Below are positions 12,398 through 20,953 of a stretch of DNA of 64,000 bases, piece by piece. Position numbers and translations under genes: made by a program. The stretch spans positions 27,357 to 91,356 of the forward strand of contig NZ_BBYJ01000035.1 in the NCBI RefSeq assembly GCF_001528665.1, in the 5' to 3' direction. Numbering within the stretch: the stretch's first letter is position 1; each line of letters opens with the position of its first letter. This stretch comes from Microtetraspora malaysiensis. Its GTDB lineage: Bacteria > Actinomycetota > Actinomycetes > Streptosporangiales > Streptosporangiaceae. The notes beneath the pieces are model-generated. The model was not told where the DNA came from and made no database searches. It saw nothing but the letters and a program-made list of their open reading frames with translations.

Positions 12398-13507
12398 TCA
12401 CCGGCGGGTGATCGCCGCGGCCGCCGCGGTGAAGGCGCAGACGCCGAGAAAGACGCCGATGCCGTAGATCCAGAGCCTAATGGGATCGGGTCCCGGACGC
12501 TCTGGCGCCGGGGCGAGCCGACCGCCGCCGAAGTGCAGATCCTCCTCCACCGGCACCGCGCGCCCGTACCCGGCGAGCCGGCCGGCCTGGGCGAGCGCCG
12601 CCGCCGCGTCCACCACGCCGAAGCCGGTCTTCTTGTCGTATCCGGCGCCCGCGCGCCGGGATGTGGAGGTGAGGGCGCGGGCCACCAGCTCGGGCTTGAG
12701 ATCGGGGTAGCGCGCCTTGATCAGGGCGGCGACGCCGGCGACCACCGCGCTCGCCGGGCCGCTGCCGGTCCGGTGCCCGTGCCGGCCTCCGGGGAGGGCC
12801 ACGGGCAGGTCCACGCCCGGCGCGGCGACGAGGACGGACAGGTTCGTGCTGGAGGGAGCGTCCTTGCCGGCCGCGGCCACGCCCACGACGCCGGGATATC
12901 CGGCCGGGAACCGCCAGTAGTCCCCGCCGTCGCCCACACCCGACACGATCACCACGCCCCGCGAGAGTGCGTACGAGATCGCGTCGCGGTCCATCCGGCC
13001 CACCGTGTACGTCCCCGACGGGATGGCGATGACGCTCGCGCGGTTGTTCGCGGCGTGCCTGATGGCCCGGGCGAGCGGGCTGTCGATCGCCGCCCCCGGC
13101 TCGGCCAGCGGGTCGACGAAGTCGGCGGACGGGCGCTCGGCGATCACGGGAATGGACAGGATGCGCGCCCGCGGCGCGACGCCCCAGGCCCCGCCCCCGC
13201 CGCCGTCGCCGGCGATCAGGGAGGCCGCGGGCGTGGCCTCCCCCGGCGGCGACGTCGCCCGGCCGAAGACGGTTCCGGTCATGTCGGGGCCCTGCTCGAC
13301 CCGGCCCTTGAGCTCGGAGGCGTCGCCGTCCACCCGGCCGTCCAGGACGGCGACGAGGACGCCGTCGCCCCTGGTCACCTTCCACGCCTTCTCGGCGTTG
13401 ACGGCGTCGAGCACCGCGCGGTCGCCGGTGGGGGCCGCGAGGGCCGGCGCGGCGGGCGGCGTCGCCAGGGCGATGGCGGCGGCGCACAGCGCCACACGCC
13501 TCAGCAC
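12398..13507 (-). CDS. Mycosin-like subtilase pseudoprotease (S8 fold, catalytic residues lost), membrane-anchored
   Basis: 369 residues from GTG 13507, which overlaps the upstream stop by 7 nt and follows GGGGGA. A signal peptide (VLRRVALCAAAIALATPP) leads into a subtilisin fold and a C-terminal TM segment (about residues 345-365). Compared with its active paralogue at 14341-15600, Asp is kept (VAVLDGRVD, D56). The His position in HGTYMASLIAG reads EATPAASLIAG (His to Glu, about residue 90). The oxyanion Asn is Asp (GVGDGG) and the nucleophile in GTSQATALVSG is Gly (GSGPASAVVAG, about residue 250). The fold looks intact and there is no frameshift, so it is more likely a maintained pseudoenzyme than a decaying pseudogene. 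Possible roles are substrate binding or regulating the paralogue. Confidence 0.85.
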   Translation of the reverse strand: MLRRVALCAAAIALATPPAAPALAAPTGDRAVLDAVNAEKAWKVTRGDGVLVAVLDGRVDGDASELKGRVEQGPDMTGTVFGRATSPPGEATPAASLIAGDGGGGGAWGVAPRARILSIPVIAERPSADFVDPLAEPGAAIDSPLARAIRHAANNRASVIAIPSGTYTVGRMDRDAISYALSRGVVIVSGVGDGGDYWRFPAGYPGVVGVAAAGKDAPSSTNLSVLVAAPGVDLPVALPGGRHGHRTGSGPASAVVAGVAALIKARYPDLKPELVARALTSTSRRAGAGYDKKTGFGVVDAAAALAQAGRLAGYGRAVPVEEDLHFGGGRLAPAPERPGPDPIRLWIYGIGVFLGVCAFTAAAAAITRR

Positions 13508-14331
13508 ACGTTCCCCCGGGTGCAGCGCGGGACGTCGGGCGGCTGGGCCAGCGAACGCGCGATGCGCGCGGCGATCGACTGCCCCACGGGCCACATCTCG
13601 CTGTTCAACTGCTCCTCCGCGGGCACCGAGTCACGAATCCGACCGTCGGTGTACCCCACGGACGAGAAGACGATGTACGGCCCGGCTCCGACGAATCCCG
13701 TCCGCTGCCGCTGCGCGGCGCCGAAGAGGTCCGTCACCGTGTTGGGGAAGGCGACCGGCCGCACGCCGACGCGGTCGTCCTGCGGCAGCTTGGCGGCGGT
13801 GTCCACCCGGGTCTGCTCGTCGGGGAGCACCGCGACCCCCACGGTGACGGCGAACGTCGCCGTCTGGTCCACGTACGTCGCCCGGAGCATGGTGACGCAC
13901 CGGTATCTGCGCAGCACGGACGCCACGGGCGGGTCGACCGCGGCGGAGCAGGAGGTCTCGGGGGCCACGCCCACCCGCCGGGCGTACTGCAGCGCGCGGC
14001 CGAGCCCGGCGTATTCGAGCTCCTCGGGGAAGACCATGCCGACCGGCCAGGCCCGCCAGCGGCGCGCCACGTCCTCCTGGACGTATTTGGCCCGCTCGGC
14101 CTCGGTGAGCGGGCGGGAACGCGTCTCGCGGAGCACACCGACCGCGCCGAGCAGGACGTTCCCGGCGGCGGCCGCGAGGACGAGGCCCATGAGGGCGAGA
14201 AAGATCGAATGGAACCGCACGCCGCGCCCCAGGGCGGCCCGCTCGGCCGCCACCCGGGCCGTCTCCGCCCGCCGCGCGGACGCGCTCCCCGGATGCGCGC
14301 GGCGCCGGCTCCCCGGCTGGTCGGGCGACAT
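13501..14331 (-). CDS. Single-pass membrane protein, second copy of the subtilase partner
   Basis: 276 residues. A basic N terminus is followed by one TM helix (about 42-66, IFLALMGLVLAAAAGNVLLG) and an extracytoplasmic domain. That domain is paralogous to the product of 15594-16313: shared features include RRWxxWPxGxxFP, ARRVG, a paired Cys pattern (CSAAVD ... YRCVTMLRATY), TVGVA, and FPNTVTDLFGAA-like against FPGTVTDRFSAA. ATG 14331 lies 9 nt after the upstream subtilase stop and the 3' end overlaps the pseudo-subtilase start by 7 nt. No known family is recognised. Its strict pairing with a subtilase suggests a substrate, chaperone or regulator of it. Confidence 0.75.
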   Translation of the reverse strand: MSPDQPGSRRRAHPGSASARRAETARVAAERAALGRGVRFHSIFLALMGLVLAAAAGNVLLGAVGVLRETRSRPLTEAERAKYVQEDVARRWRAWPVGMVFPEELEYAGLGRALQYARRVGVAPETSCSAAVDPPVASVLRRYRCVTMLRATYVDQTATFAVTVGVAVLPDEQTRVDTAAKLPQDDRVGVRPVAFPNTVTDLFGAAQRQRTGFVGAGPYIVFSSVGYTDGRIRDSVPAEEQLNSEMWPVGQSIAARIARSLAQPPDVPRCTRGNVC

Positions 14332-14340
14332 ACCCCGATG

Positions 14341-15600
14341 CTACGTCTGCGTCTCCGTACGCCAAGGAGCAGGCGGGATCGGGGTGTCGTCCTCCTCGCG
14401 CCTGGCCCGCCGTACGAGAAGGACCAGGACGGCCAGGCCGGTGCCCGTGCCGACGAGGCCGCCGACGGCGACGGCGCCGTAGACCAGGATGGCCCGCTGG
14501 TCGCGGCGCACCACCGCCACGGGCTCGGGGGCGCGCTCCCGCGTCCCGGCCGTACGTGCCGGGTCCTGCACGCCGGGCCCGGACGCGGTGGCGCGGTGGC
14601 GGGCGAGCGCCGCCGCCGTGGTCAGCGCCCGGTACGCGTTGACCACGCCGAAGCCGGTGCCGGTGTTGTACCGCTCCTTGGCGGAGGCGGACGAGGTGAG
14701 GGCCTGCGCGATCAGGGCCGGGGACATCCGGGGGTACCGCGCCTTGATCAGCGCGGCGACCCCGGACACGAGGGCGGTCGCCTGGGAGGTGCCGCGGCCG
14801 ACCCAGTACTCGTCTCCGGGGCCCGCGCCGAGGATGTCGACGCCGGGCGCGGCCAGCATGACCGAGGAGTTGCGGTTGGAGAACGACGCGCGGCGCAGGG
14901 CGGGCGTGACCGCGGCGACCGAGATGACGCCGGGAATGGCCGCCGGATAGGAGTAGGGGGCGTCGCGCTTGCCGGCGCCGTCGTTGCCCGCCGCGGCGAT
15001 CAGGACCACGCCTTTGGAGATGGCGTACCGGATGGCGTCCCGTTCCTCCTCCGTCGGCAGGTCCTTCGAGATCGACAGGTTGATCACGTCGGCGCCGCGG
15101 TCCACGGCGTACCTGATGCCCCTGGCGACGACACCCTCGTAGCGGGCGTCGGAGTTGAACGAGCGGAAGCCGGGCTCCTCGTCTTCGAGGATCACCCGCA
15201 CCGAGAGCACCTTGGCCCCCGGGGCGACGCCGATGACGCCGTCCTCGCGCGCGGGGCCGTGCCCGTGCCCGGCGATCAGCGAGGCCATGTACGTGCCGTG
15301 CAGGCGGGTCGGGGCGACGCCCTTCGGGTTCGCCCCCGCCGTGAAGTCCTTCCCGGTGGTCACCGAGCCGACGAGGTCGTGGTGGCGGGGGTCCACGCCG
15401 GAGTCGAGGACCGCCACCGTGACGCCCTCGCCCTTGGTGAGCCGCCACGCCTCGGCCAGGTCGAGGGTGCGCAGCACCACGTCCTGGCTGGCCCGCACGT
15501 CGTCGGCGCGGGCCGCGTCGGTGAGAAAGCCGGGGAGAACGCCGGGGATGAAGGCCACCGTGGCCGCCGCGAGGGCGGCGAGGGCGCGCGGCCTCAGCAC
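14341..15600 (-). CDS. Mycosin-like S8 subtilase, membrane-anchored, catalytically complete
   Basis: 419 residues from GTG 15600, with AAGGAG five bases upstream and a 7 nt overlap with the preceding stop. Signal peptide about 1-32; catalytic D66 (VAVLDSGVD), H101 (LHGTYMASLIAG), oxyanion N206 (AAAGNDG) and S272 (GRGTSQATALVSG) are all present. A C-terminal TM helix (about 375-400) is followed by Arg residues. This is the type VII secretion mycosin layout, but there are no esx, ecc or PE/PPE-like genes in the window, so a role in ESX secretion is not supported here. It pairs with the membrane protein encoded just upstream. Confidence 0.88.
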   Translation of the reverse strand: MLRPRALAALAAATVAFIPGVLPGFLTDAARADDVRASQDVVLRTLDLAEAWRLTKGEGVTVAVLDSGVDPRHHDLVGSVTTGKDFTAGANPKGVAPTRLHGTYMASLIAGHGHGPAREDGVIGVAPGAKVLSVRVILEDEEPGFRSFNSDARYEGVVARGIRYAVDRGADVINLSISKDLPTEEERDAIRYAISKGVVLIAAAGNDGAGKRDAPYSYPAAIPGVISVAAVTPALRRASFSNRNSSVMLAAPGVDILGAGPGDEYWVGRGTSQATALVSGVAALIKARYPRMSPALIAQALTSSASAKERYNTGTGFGVVNAYRALTTAAALARHRATASGPGVQDPARTAGTRERAPEPVAVVRRDQRAILVYGAVAVGGLVGTGTGLAVLVLLVRRARREEDDTPIPPAPWRTETQT

Positions 15601-16313
15601 CGCCACTCCTTGGCCTCGCAGTCGGGCGCGGTGGGCGCGGTGAGCGCAGCCGCGATCTGCCCGGCCAGGTCGCCGGTGAAGGTGAAGATGGTGGGACGCT
15701 GCCTGCCGACCCAGCGGGCGGGCCGCCCGTCCACCTGCCCGGCCGTGGTCAGCACCACGTACGGCCCGGCCTGCCTGGCGGTGCTCTCCTGACGGCTGGC
15801 GGCGCTGAACCGGTCGGTCACGGTGCCGGGGAAGGACAGGGCGCGCAGCCCGGGCGAGGGTTTCCCCGCTTTCGGGAAGGCGGCCTCGGCGGCCGACGCG
15901 GAGACGGAGTCGGGGAAGGCGGCGACGCCGACGGTGACGACGATGCCCTGGAGCGCGTCGATGTAGGTGGCCCGCAGGATGGCGCGGCACCCGGCGGCGC
16001 GTACGGGGGCGCGCAGCGGGGCGTCGACGGAGGCGGCGCAGTCGGTGCGCGAGGAGATGCCGACCCTCCTGGCCTTCTCCCGGCCGCCCTGCTCGCCGGT
16101 GTAGCCGAGGGTGGCGGGGAAGATCCGGCCCGCGGGCCACATCTCCCAGCGGCGGGCGATCTCGGCGGCGGACGCCTGCCGCAGCTCGCCGGCGCTCGGG
16201 CCCCGGGTGAGCTCGCCGGCCGCCGCGCTCGCCGCCACCCCGGCGATGACGGCGCAGATAACGGTGAGTGCGGACGCCACCATCAGCGCCGGCCACGTCC
16301 GTGTCCCACCCAC
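15594..16313 (-). CDS. Single-pass membrane protein, first copy of the subtilase partner
   Basis: 239 residues from GTG 16313, which has AAGG eight bases upstream; an alternative ATG at 16349 would add 12 residues. A TM helix (about 10-32) precedes an exported domain with RRWEMWPAGRIFP, ARRVGISSRTDC, RAILRATYIDAL, TVGVAAFPD and a C-terminal Cys pair (DCEAKEWRC). It is the paralogue of the 13501-14331 product. It is first in a four-gene operon [partner-subtilase]-[partner-pseudosubtilase], all joined by 7 nt overlaps or a 9 nt gap. Family not recognised. Confidence 0.75.
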   Translation of the reverse strand: MGGTRTWPALMVASALTVICAVIAGVAASAAAGELTRGPSAGELRQASAAEIARRWEMWPAGRIFPATLGYTGEQGGREKARRVGISSRTDCAASVDAPLRAPVRAAGCRAILRATYIDALQGIVVTVGVAAFPDSVSASAAEAAFPKAGKPSPGLRALSFPGTVTDRFSAASRQESTARQAGPYVVLTTAGQVDGRPARWVGRQRPTIFTFTGDLAGQIAAALTAPTAPDCEAKEWRC

Positions 16314-16414
16314 GTCAGCGACCTTAACCCCACCTGGTCGCAAATCCATCGAAATGCCGAAAGACCCACCGCGGCCGCTGTCCCGATGAGGGACGGCGGC
16401 CGCGTCCGCGGGCG

Positions 16415-17593
16415 TCAGTAGGTGGGCAGCGAGGGGTCGACGGCCTTGACCCAGCTCAGCACGCCGCCGCCGACGTGGACGGCGTCGGCGAAGCCGGCGT
16501 TCTTGAGGATCGCGAGGACCTCGGCCGAGCGGGCGCCGGACTTGCAGTGCAGGACGATCTTCTTGTCCTGCGGCAGGCCCTCCAGGGCGGAGCCGTTGAT
16601 GAACTCGCCCTTGGGGATCAGCACGGCGCCGGGGATGTTGACGATCTCGTACTCGTTCGGCTCGCGGACGTCGATCACGTAGATGTCGTCGCCGCGCTCC
16701 TGCATGTCCTTGAGCTCGATCGCCGTGATCGTCGAGCCGGCCGCGGCCTGCTGCGCCTCGTCCGACACGGTGCCGCAGAACGCCTCGTAGTCGATCAGCT
16801 CGGTGATCGTGGGGTTCTTGCCGCAGAGCGCGCACTCGGGGTCCTTGCGGACCTTGACGTCGCGGTACTTCATCTCCAGCGCGTCGTAGATCATCAGGCG
16901 GCCGACCAGCGGCTCGCCGACGCCGGTGATGACCTTGATGGCCTCGTTGACCTGGATGGAGCCGATCGACGCGCACAGCACGCCGAGGACGCCGCCCTCG
17001 GCGCAGGACGGCACCATGCCCGGCGGCGGCGGCTCGGGGTAGAGGCAGCGGTAGCACGGCCCGTGCTCGGCCCAGAAGACGCTCGCCTGGCCGTCGAAGC
17101 GGTAGATGGACCCCCAGACGTACGGCTTGCCGAGCAGCACCGCGGCGTCGTTGACCATGTAACGCGTGGCGAAGTTGTCGGTGCCGTCCACGATCAGGTC
17201 GTAGCCGGAGAAGATGTCCATGACGTTGTCGGTGGTGAGGGCCACGTTGTGGATCACCACGTTGACCAGCGGGTTGATCTCGCGCACGCTGGCCGCCGCG
17301 GAGTCGGCCTTGAGACGGCCGACGTCGGACTGGCCGTGGATGACCTGGCGCTGCAGGTTCGACTCGTCCACGACGTCGAAGTCGATGATGCCGAGCGTGC
17401 CGACGCCCGCCGCGGCGAGGTACAGCAGCGCGGGCGAGCCCAGGCCGCCGGCGCCCACACAGAGCACCTTGGCGTTCTTGAGCCGCTTCTGCCCCGCCAT
17501 CCCCACGTCGGGGATGATCAGGTGACGCGAGTAGCGGCGCACCTCGTCGACGGTCAGCTCTGCTGCCGGCTCTACCAGCGGTGGCAACGACAC
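16415..17593 (-). CDS. moeZ: MoeZ-type adenylyltransferase/sulfurtransferase
   Basis: 392 residues from GTG 17593 (GGGAG seven bases upstream; the N terminus VSLPPLVEPAAELTVDEVRR is typical). The E1-like ThiF/MoeB domain has GAGGLG at 47-52, a Zn-binding CYRC (GPCYRCLYP) with CALC further on, and a conserved Cys in VPSCAEGG. The C-terminal rhodanese domain carries the persulfide Cys at about residue 350 (LHCKSGARS). MoeZ adenylates and then thiocarboxylates small ubiquitin-like sulfur carriers for molybdopterin, thiamine and other sulfur-containing products. It is monocistronic or follows the alpha/beta hydrolase at 83 nt. Confidence 0.95.
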   Translation of the reverse strand: MSLPPLVEPAAELTVDEVRRYSRHLIIPDVGMAGQKRLKNAKVLCVGAGGLGSPALLYLAAAGVGTLGIIDFDVVDESNLQRQVIHGQSDVGRLKADSAAASVREINPLVNVVIHNVALTTDNVMDIFSGYDLIVDGTDNFATRYMVNDAAVLLGKPYVWGSIYRFDGQASVFWAEHGPCYRCLYPEPPPPGMVPSCAEGGVLGVLCASIGSIQVNEAIKVITGVGEPLVGRLMIYDALEMKYRDVKVRKDPECALCGKNPTITELIDYEAFCGTVSDEAQQAAAGSTITAIELKDMQERGDDIYVIDVREPNEYEIVNIPGAVLIPKGEFINGSALEGLPQDKKIVLHCKSGARSAEVLAILKNAGFADAVHVGGGVLSWVKAVDPSLPTY

Positions 17594-17676
17594 AGTCCCA
17601 CTCCCGTTCAGGGGGTCATCACAAGCATCTAGTGACAACCTAGCCGGGGGGCCGTGGCATTCCCCAAATCGGGAGG

Positions 17677-18579
17677 TCACCGTGTGCGAACGCGTGTCTC
17701 GGCGAGCAGCCGGGCCGCCTCACGCGCCACGATCTCGGGAAACTCCATCTGCGCGACGTGCCCCGCGTCCGGGATGGTGACGAGGCGCACATCGGGGAAG
17801 GTACGGCCGGCGCGCAGCGCCATCCGGGCGTCGACGATCCGGTCCCGCCGCCCGTGGATCACGAGCGTGGGCGCGGTCACCTGGGCGGCCTGCCGCCACA
17901 GGTTGTCCGGCCCGGTGCGGAAGTACTCGCCCACGATGGCCCTGGCGGAGCCGACCAGCGCCGGTCCGGCGTGTTGCAGTGCGTCCCGCCGCCGCACCTC
18001 CTCCACGGCGAGCCGTACGCGCTCGGGGTGGACGCGGCCGAGGTCGGCGTAGCACATGCCGAGCGTCGCCCGGACCCTCCGCTCGGCGGGGACCGCGCTC
18101 ATCCGCCGCATCGCCCACTCCCCGATGCGCGGGGCGGCGGACACGGCCACGCGGGCCGGGCCGTACCTGGGGAGCAGGTCGGGCAGCGCCGGCGACACGA
18201 GCACAAGCGATCTGATCAGCTCGGGACGGGTGGCCGCGACGCGTACGGAGACCGCTCCGCCGAGCGAGTTGCCGAACAGGTGGACCGGGGCGCCGAGATG
18301 CTCGATCAGCGCGATGACGGCGCGGGTGTGGCCGTCCACGGAGTAGTCGCCGTCGGGGGACGCCGGGGAGAAGCCCGCACCGGGCAGGTCGAGGGCCCAC
18401 CCGGCGACCTCGTCCGCCAGCGCGCCCATCAGGTCGGTCCAGTTGGTGGCGGAGCCGGCGAGCCCGTGGACGTACACCGCCTTCTCCTCCGGTCCGCGTG
18501 GTGTGGACCGTACGTGGATCCGCGTCTCCCCCAGCTCGATCAGCTCTCCCGGCCAGTACGGAATCGGCTCGACACCCAC
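17677..18579 (-). CDS. Alpha/beta-fold hydrolase
   Basis: 300 residues from GTG 18579, with GGGGAGG just upstream. Classic fold markers: oxyanion HGLAGSATNW, nucleophile elbow GNSLGG (S105), acid in HGRRDRIVDA and catalytic His in IPDAGHVAQMEFP. No signal peptide or TM segment, so cytoplasmic. Substrate cannot be told from sequence. The 5' side faces the first member of the secreted-protein array, with about 285 bp between the divergent starts. Confidence 0.85.
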   Translation of the reverse strand: MGVEPIPYWPGELIELGETRIHVRSTPRGPEEKAVYVHGLAGSATNWTDLMGALADEVAGWALDLPGAGFSPASPDGDYSVDGHTRAVIALIEHLGAPVHLFGNSLGGAVSVRVAATRPELIRSLVLVSPALPDLLPRYGPARVAVSAAPRIGEWAMRRMSAVPAERRVRATLGMCYADLGRVHPERVRLAVEEVRRRDALQHAGPALVGSARAIVGEYFRTGPDNLWRQAAQVTAPTLVIHGRRDRIVDARMALRAGRTFPDVRLVTIPDAGHVAQMEFPEIVAREAARLLAETRVRTR

Positions 18580-18643
18580 GCGTCCTCCCCTGCTCGCCTG
18601 CCGTTTCGACGGTATCCCTCCTGGCGCCACCGCGCTGCAAATC

Positions 18644-18739
18644 GGACATTGCGGGACATTTCACTGCATATCTAGCGATAAGAGTTCAACATCGTCAATA
18701 AAGCGACAAGCAGGGAGTAAAAGCGCACGATTGCCGTTT
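18644..18739 (+). promoter_or_regulatory. Array promoter module 1
   Basis: A GGACAT box at 18644 is followed 53 nt later by AATAAAGCGACAAGC (18697-18711) and then CGTTTG at 18735, 38 nt after the AAT. The same elements with the same spacing precede the other array genes. The start codon is 131 nt downstream, leaving a long leader. Sigma factor or activator not identified. Confidence 0.6.
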
Positions 18740-18865
18740 GTCGGACACTCGGCGCGGAAATCAAGACAACCAGGATGCGGCAGTCATCAGCATCCACGAC
18801 GTTTTCCCAATCATTTTGGAAAACGCCGGAAAACGGGGCAACCATCCTTTCAAGGGGGAAACGCA

Positions 18866-19198
18866 ATGCCCAAGCTCAAGAGTGTCATCGCGGGGCTCGC
18901 CATCAGCACGGCGATGACCGGCGGCGCTGTCGCGCTCGGCGCGGCGACCACCACCACCCCGGCGAGCGCCGGCGTCGTCCAGGTCGGCTGCGGCGGCGGC
19001 TGCGGCGGCGGCTGGGGCGGCGGCGGCTGGGGCGGCCGTGGCCGCAACCGCAACCACAACCGCAACCACAACCGCAACCACAACCGTCAGCACCAGACCA
19101 ACCGCCAGAACCAGAACCAGCGTCAGTTCGTGATCAACAACATCCGCGTCGGCCGTGAGCGTGACCGGGGCTTCGACCGCTTCGACGACGACTTCTAA
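18866..19198 (+). CDS. Array protein 1: small secreted Gly/Trp- and Asn/Arg/His-rich protein (Cys-pair type)
   Basis: 110 residues. Signal peptide 1-35 (MPKLKSVIAGLAISTAMTGG ... ASA). Mature part: GVVQVG, then a Gly/Trp segment with two Cys (CGGGCGGGWGG, 42-57), then RNRNHNRNHNRNHNRQH (60-76), a Gln/Asn-rich stretch, the shared VINNIRV motif (89-95) and an acidic-basic tail ending FDDDF. The start follows CAAGGGGGAAACGCA. It is the first of six tandem paralogues, each separately transcribed. No enzyme motif. The composition resembles prion-like or surface-structural proteins, but that is inference; metal binding by the His repeats is another possibility. Confidence 0.85.
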   Translation: MPKLKSVIAGLAISTAMTGGAVALGAATTTTPASAGVVQVGCGGGCGGGWGGGGWGGRGRNRNHNRNHNRNHNRQHQTNRQNQNQRQFVINNIRVGRERDRGFDRFDDDF

Positions 19199-19358
19199 AA
19201 ACAGAGGCGACGAGAGATTCGTGAGGTGCCCACGCCCCACCGGAGCCGTGGTTCCGGCCGGACGCGAGCTCACGGAGGGCGCGGGCACGGCGCAAACAGG
19301 TGGCCACCGAGAACACCACACCGAACCGGTGACGGGTGATTCTCCACCGCGATGACCC

Positions 19359-19447
19359 GAGGGCTCCCGCGAGCGAAGGCTCGCGGGAGCCCTCACCACA
19401 GCAAGACCGGGACCACCCGGTCGGCGGACACCGCCGGCCGGGTGGTC
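19359..19447 (+). terminator. Double hairpin terminator after array gene 1
   Basis: A perfect 16 bp stem (arm GAGGGCTCCCGCGAGC, loop GAAG, second arm to 19394) is followed by a second hairpin (GACCACCCGG at 19411-19420 pairing with CCGGGTGGTC at 19438-19447) and then TTCTGCGTT. The rest of 19199-19500 holds no coding sequence that I can support. Confidence 0.8.
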
Positions 19448-19499
19448 TTCTGCGTTCCCCCTCCCACTCCCGCAGGACGGTCGCCACACGCCGCAATTG

Positions 19500-19593
19500 C
19501 GACATATATCGCACACCACCGCATAAGTGCAGTAATCGAACAACGTCCCCAATAAAGCGACAAGCGGATGGCAAAAGCCTCCGATCACCGTTT
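19500..19593 (+). promoter_or_regulatory. Array promoter module 2
   Basis: CGACAT at 19500, AATAAAGCGACAAGC at 19551-19565, CGTTT at 19589: AAT to CGTTT is again 38 nt. CAAC-N6-AATAAAG is shared with modules 1 and 3. The start codon is 135 nt after CGTTT. The leader contains the palindrome TCTCCGAATTCGGAGA. Confidence 0.6.
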
Positions 19594-19723
19594 ATCGCCC
19601 GCCGCTGAAGGAAATCTAGACGACGCGAAGATGGTCCACGTAAGGGTCATCCGCAAATCCTCTCCGAATTCGGAGAACGTCAGAGTTGACGGGCAATTCA
19701 ATTCCTTTCAAGGGAGAATCGCT

Positions 19724-20101
19724 ATGCCCAAGTTCAAGAACGTCGTCGGTCTTCTCGCCGTCGCCACGGCGATGACCGGCGGAGCCGTCGCGCTCGGCGC
19801 CGCCGCCACCGCCACCTCGGCGAACGCCGCCGTCGTCCAGGCCGGCGGCGGCTGGGGCGGCGGCGGTGGCTGGGGTGGCCGCAGCGGCCGCAACCGCAAT
19901 CACAACCGCAACCACAACCGCAACCACCAGCGCCAGCACAACCAGCAGACCGAGAACCAGCGCCAGCGCCAGCACGTGATCAACAACATCCGCACGGGCC
20001 GGAACACCGATGACGGCGGCGACGACCTGCCGGAGATCCTGTCCAACGCAGCCGTGCTCGACGGCGGCGACGACGACGGCGGCGACGACGGCGGCTTCTA
20101 A
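19724..20101 (+). CDS. Array protein 2: small secreted Gly/Trp- and Asn/Arg/His-rich protein (no Cys)
   Basis: 125 residues. Signal peptide 1-36 (TMTGG-like core ATAMTGGAVALGA, cleavage near ANA-AVVQAG). Gly/Trp segment GGGWGGGGGWGG (41-52) without Cys, RNRNHNRNHNRNHQRQH (56-72), then VINNIRTG (85-92). The C-terminal tail is very acidic and Gly-rich (DGGDDDGGDDGGF), unlike the other members. ATG follows CCTTTCAAGGGAGAATCGCT. Own promoter and own terminator. Confidence 0.85.
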   Translation: MPKFKNVVGLLAVATAMTGGAVALGAAATATSANAAVVQAGGGWGGGGGWGGRSGRNRNHNRNHNRNHQRQHNQQTENQRQRQHVINNIRTGRNTDDGGDDLPEILSNAAVLDGGDDDGGDDGGF

Positions 20102-20317
20102 CCAGCCGCCGCCTGTCGGCGGTGACGAGAAGTGATCCCACGTGCCCGCGTTCCCCGGGGCCGTACGCCTCGTATTCCGAGGCGGAAGGCCGCGGGGGGC
20201 GCGGGCACGCCTGACGAGTCGACATCCCGAATCCCGGAGGAGGGGCGGAACCCGGCCCGGTGGGCGCGGGCTCTGAGAAGAGCGGCCGTCCACGGCCCCC
20301 GCCGGGAACAGCATTCC

Positions 20318-20348
20318 ATCCGGTCGGCATCTCGCCGGCCGGATTTTT
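20318..20348 (+). terminator. Rho-independent terminator after array gene 2
   Basis: ATCCGGTCGGC (20318-20328) pairs with GCCGGCCGGAT (20334-20344, one G-U wobble), followed directly by TTTTGT. The bases 20102-20317 contain a smaller hairpin (GCCGCC...GGCGG) and no supported gene. Confidence 0.85.
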
Positions 20349-20365
20349 GTCCGCCCTCCCAACTT

Positions 20366-20460
20366 GGACATATCGCACAACTTCCCGCAAATCTGCGTTT
20401 ATTATCGCAACATTAGTAATAGAGCGACAAGCAGCGCCTAAGAGCAGCCAACCGCCGTTT
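20366..20460 (+). promoter_or_regulatory. Array promoter module 3
   Basis: GGACAT at 20366, AATAGAGCGACAAGC at 20418-20432, CGTTT at 20456 (38 nt from AAT). The start codon is 144 nt downstream of CGTTT. Confidence 0.6.
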
Positions 20461-20599
20461 GCCACTCGATACGGAAGGAAATCACAGATCCGCGGGAGTG
20501 ATCACCGAGGTCACTCCGCCGCCTTCCGCGACGACCCGGAAAATCTCCGAAAACGTCGGGACGCGAGGGCGAACGCATTCCTTTCGAAGGAGAAACACA

Positions 20600-20953
20600 A
20601 TGCCCAAGTTCACAAGGCTCGCCGGGCTTCTCGCGCTCGGCGCCGCGGTGGCCGCCGGAGCCGTCGCGGTCGGCACGGCGACCACGACCACGGCCGCGAG
20701 TGCCGGCATGCTCCGGGCGGGCGGTTGCGGCGACGGCGGGTGCGATGGCGGCGGCTGGGGCCGCGGGAACGGCGTGAACCGCAACAACAACAGCAAGCAC
20801 CAGAGCCAGCGCAACGAGCAGCACCAGACGCAGACCCATTTCCTGATCAACGACGTGGTGGTCCCGCGTGACCGCAACCTGCCGCCGACCGCGACCACCA
20901 CGTCGAGTTTGAACGGCAGGGACATCGTCCGCGAATCCCGAGTCCTCGACTGA
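20600..20953 (+). CDS. Array protein 3: small secreted Asn/Gln-rich protein (Cys-pair type, divergent)
   Basis: 117 residues. Signal peptide 1-35 (LLALGAAVAAGAVAVG, ASA cleavage). Gly segment GGCGDGGCDGGGWG (41-54) with two Cys. The NRNH repeat is degenerate (NRNNNSKHQSQRNEQHQTQ), and the conserved motif reads FLINDVVV instead of VINNIRV. Tail rich in Thr/Ser with no repeat. It is the most divergent member, but the signal peptide, leader and promoter are plainly from the same family. ATG follows CGAAGGAGAAACACA. Confidence 0.82.
   Translation: MPKFTRLAGLLALGAAVAAGAVAVGTATTTTAASAGMLRAGGCGDGGCDGGGWGRGNGVNRNNNSKHQSQRNEQHQTQTHFLINDVVVPRDRNLPPTATTTSSLNGRDIVRESRVLD

Noticed and set aside
14341..16296. 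Start of the active subtilase far upstream at 16296
   Set aside because: The extra N terminus reads through the partner gene in another frame; GTG 15600 has AAGGAG at the right distance and a proper signal peptide.
12398..16313. Type VII (ESX) secretion locus, from the mycosin-like proteases
   Set aside because: No EsxA/B-like, EccB/C/D-like or PE/PPE-like genes in the window.
18735..18866. c-di-AMP (ydaO-type) riboswitch in the array leaders
   Set aside because: Leader length would fit, but I could not match the conserved ydaO-type core in any of the six leaders.
19040..19090. Short tandem DNA repeats in the array genes as a mobile or CRISPR-type repeat
   Set aside because: The repeats (AACCGCAACCAC-like) encode NRNH units in frame in all six paralogues; they are protein repeats.
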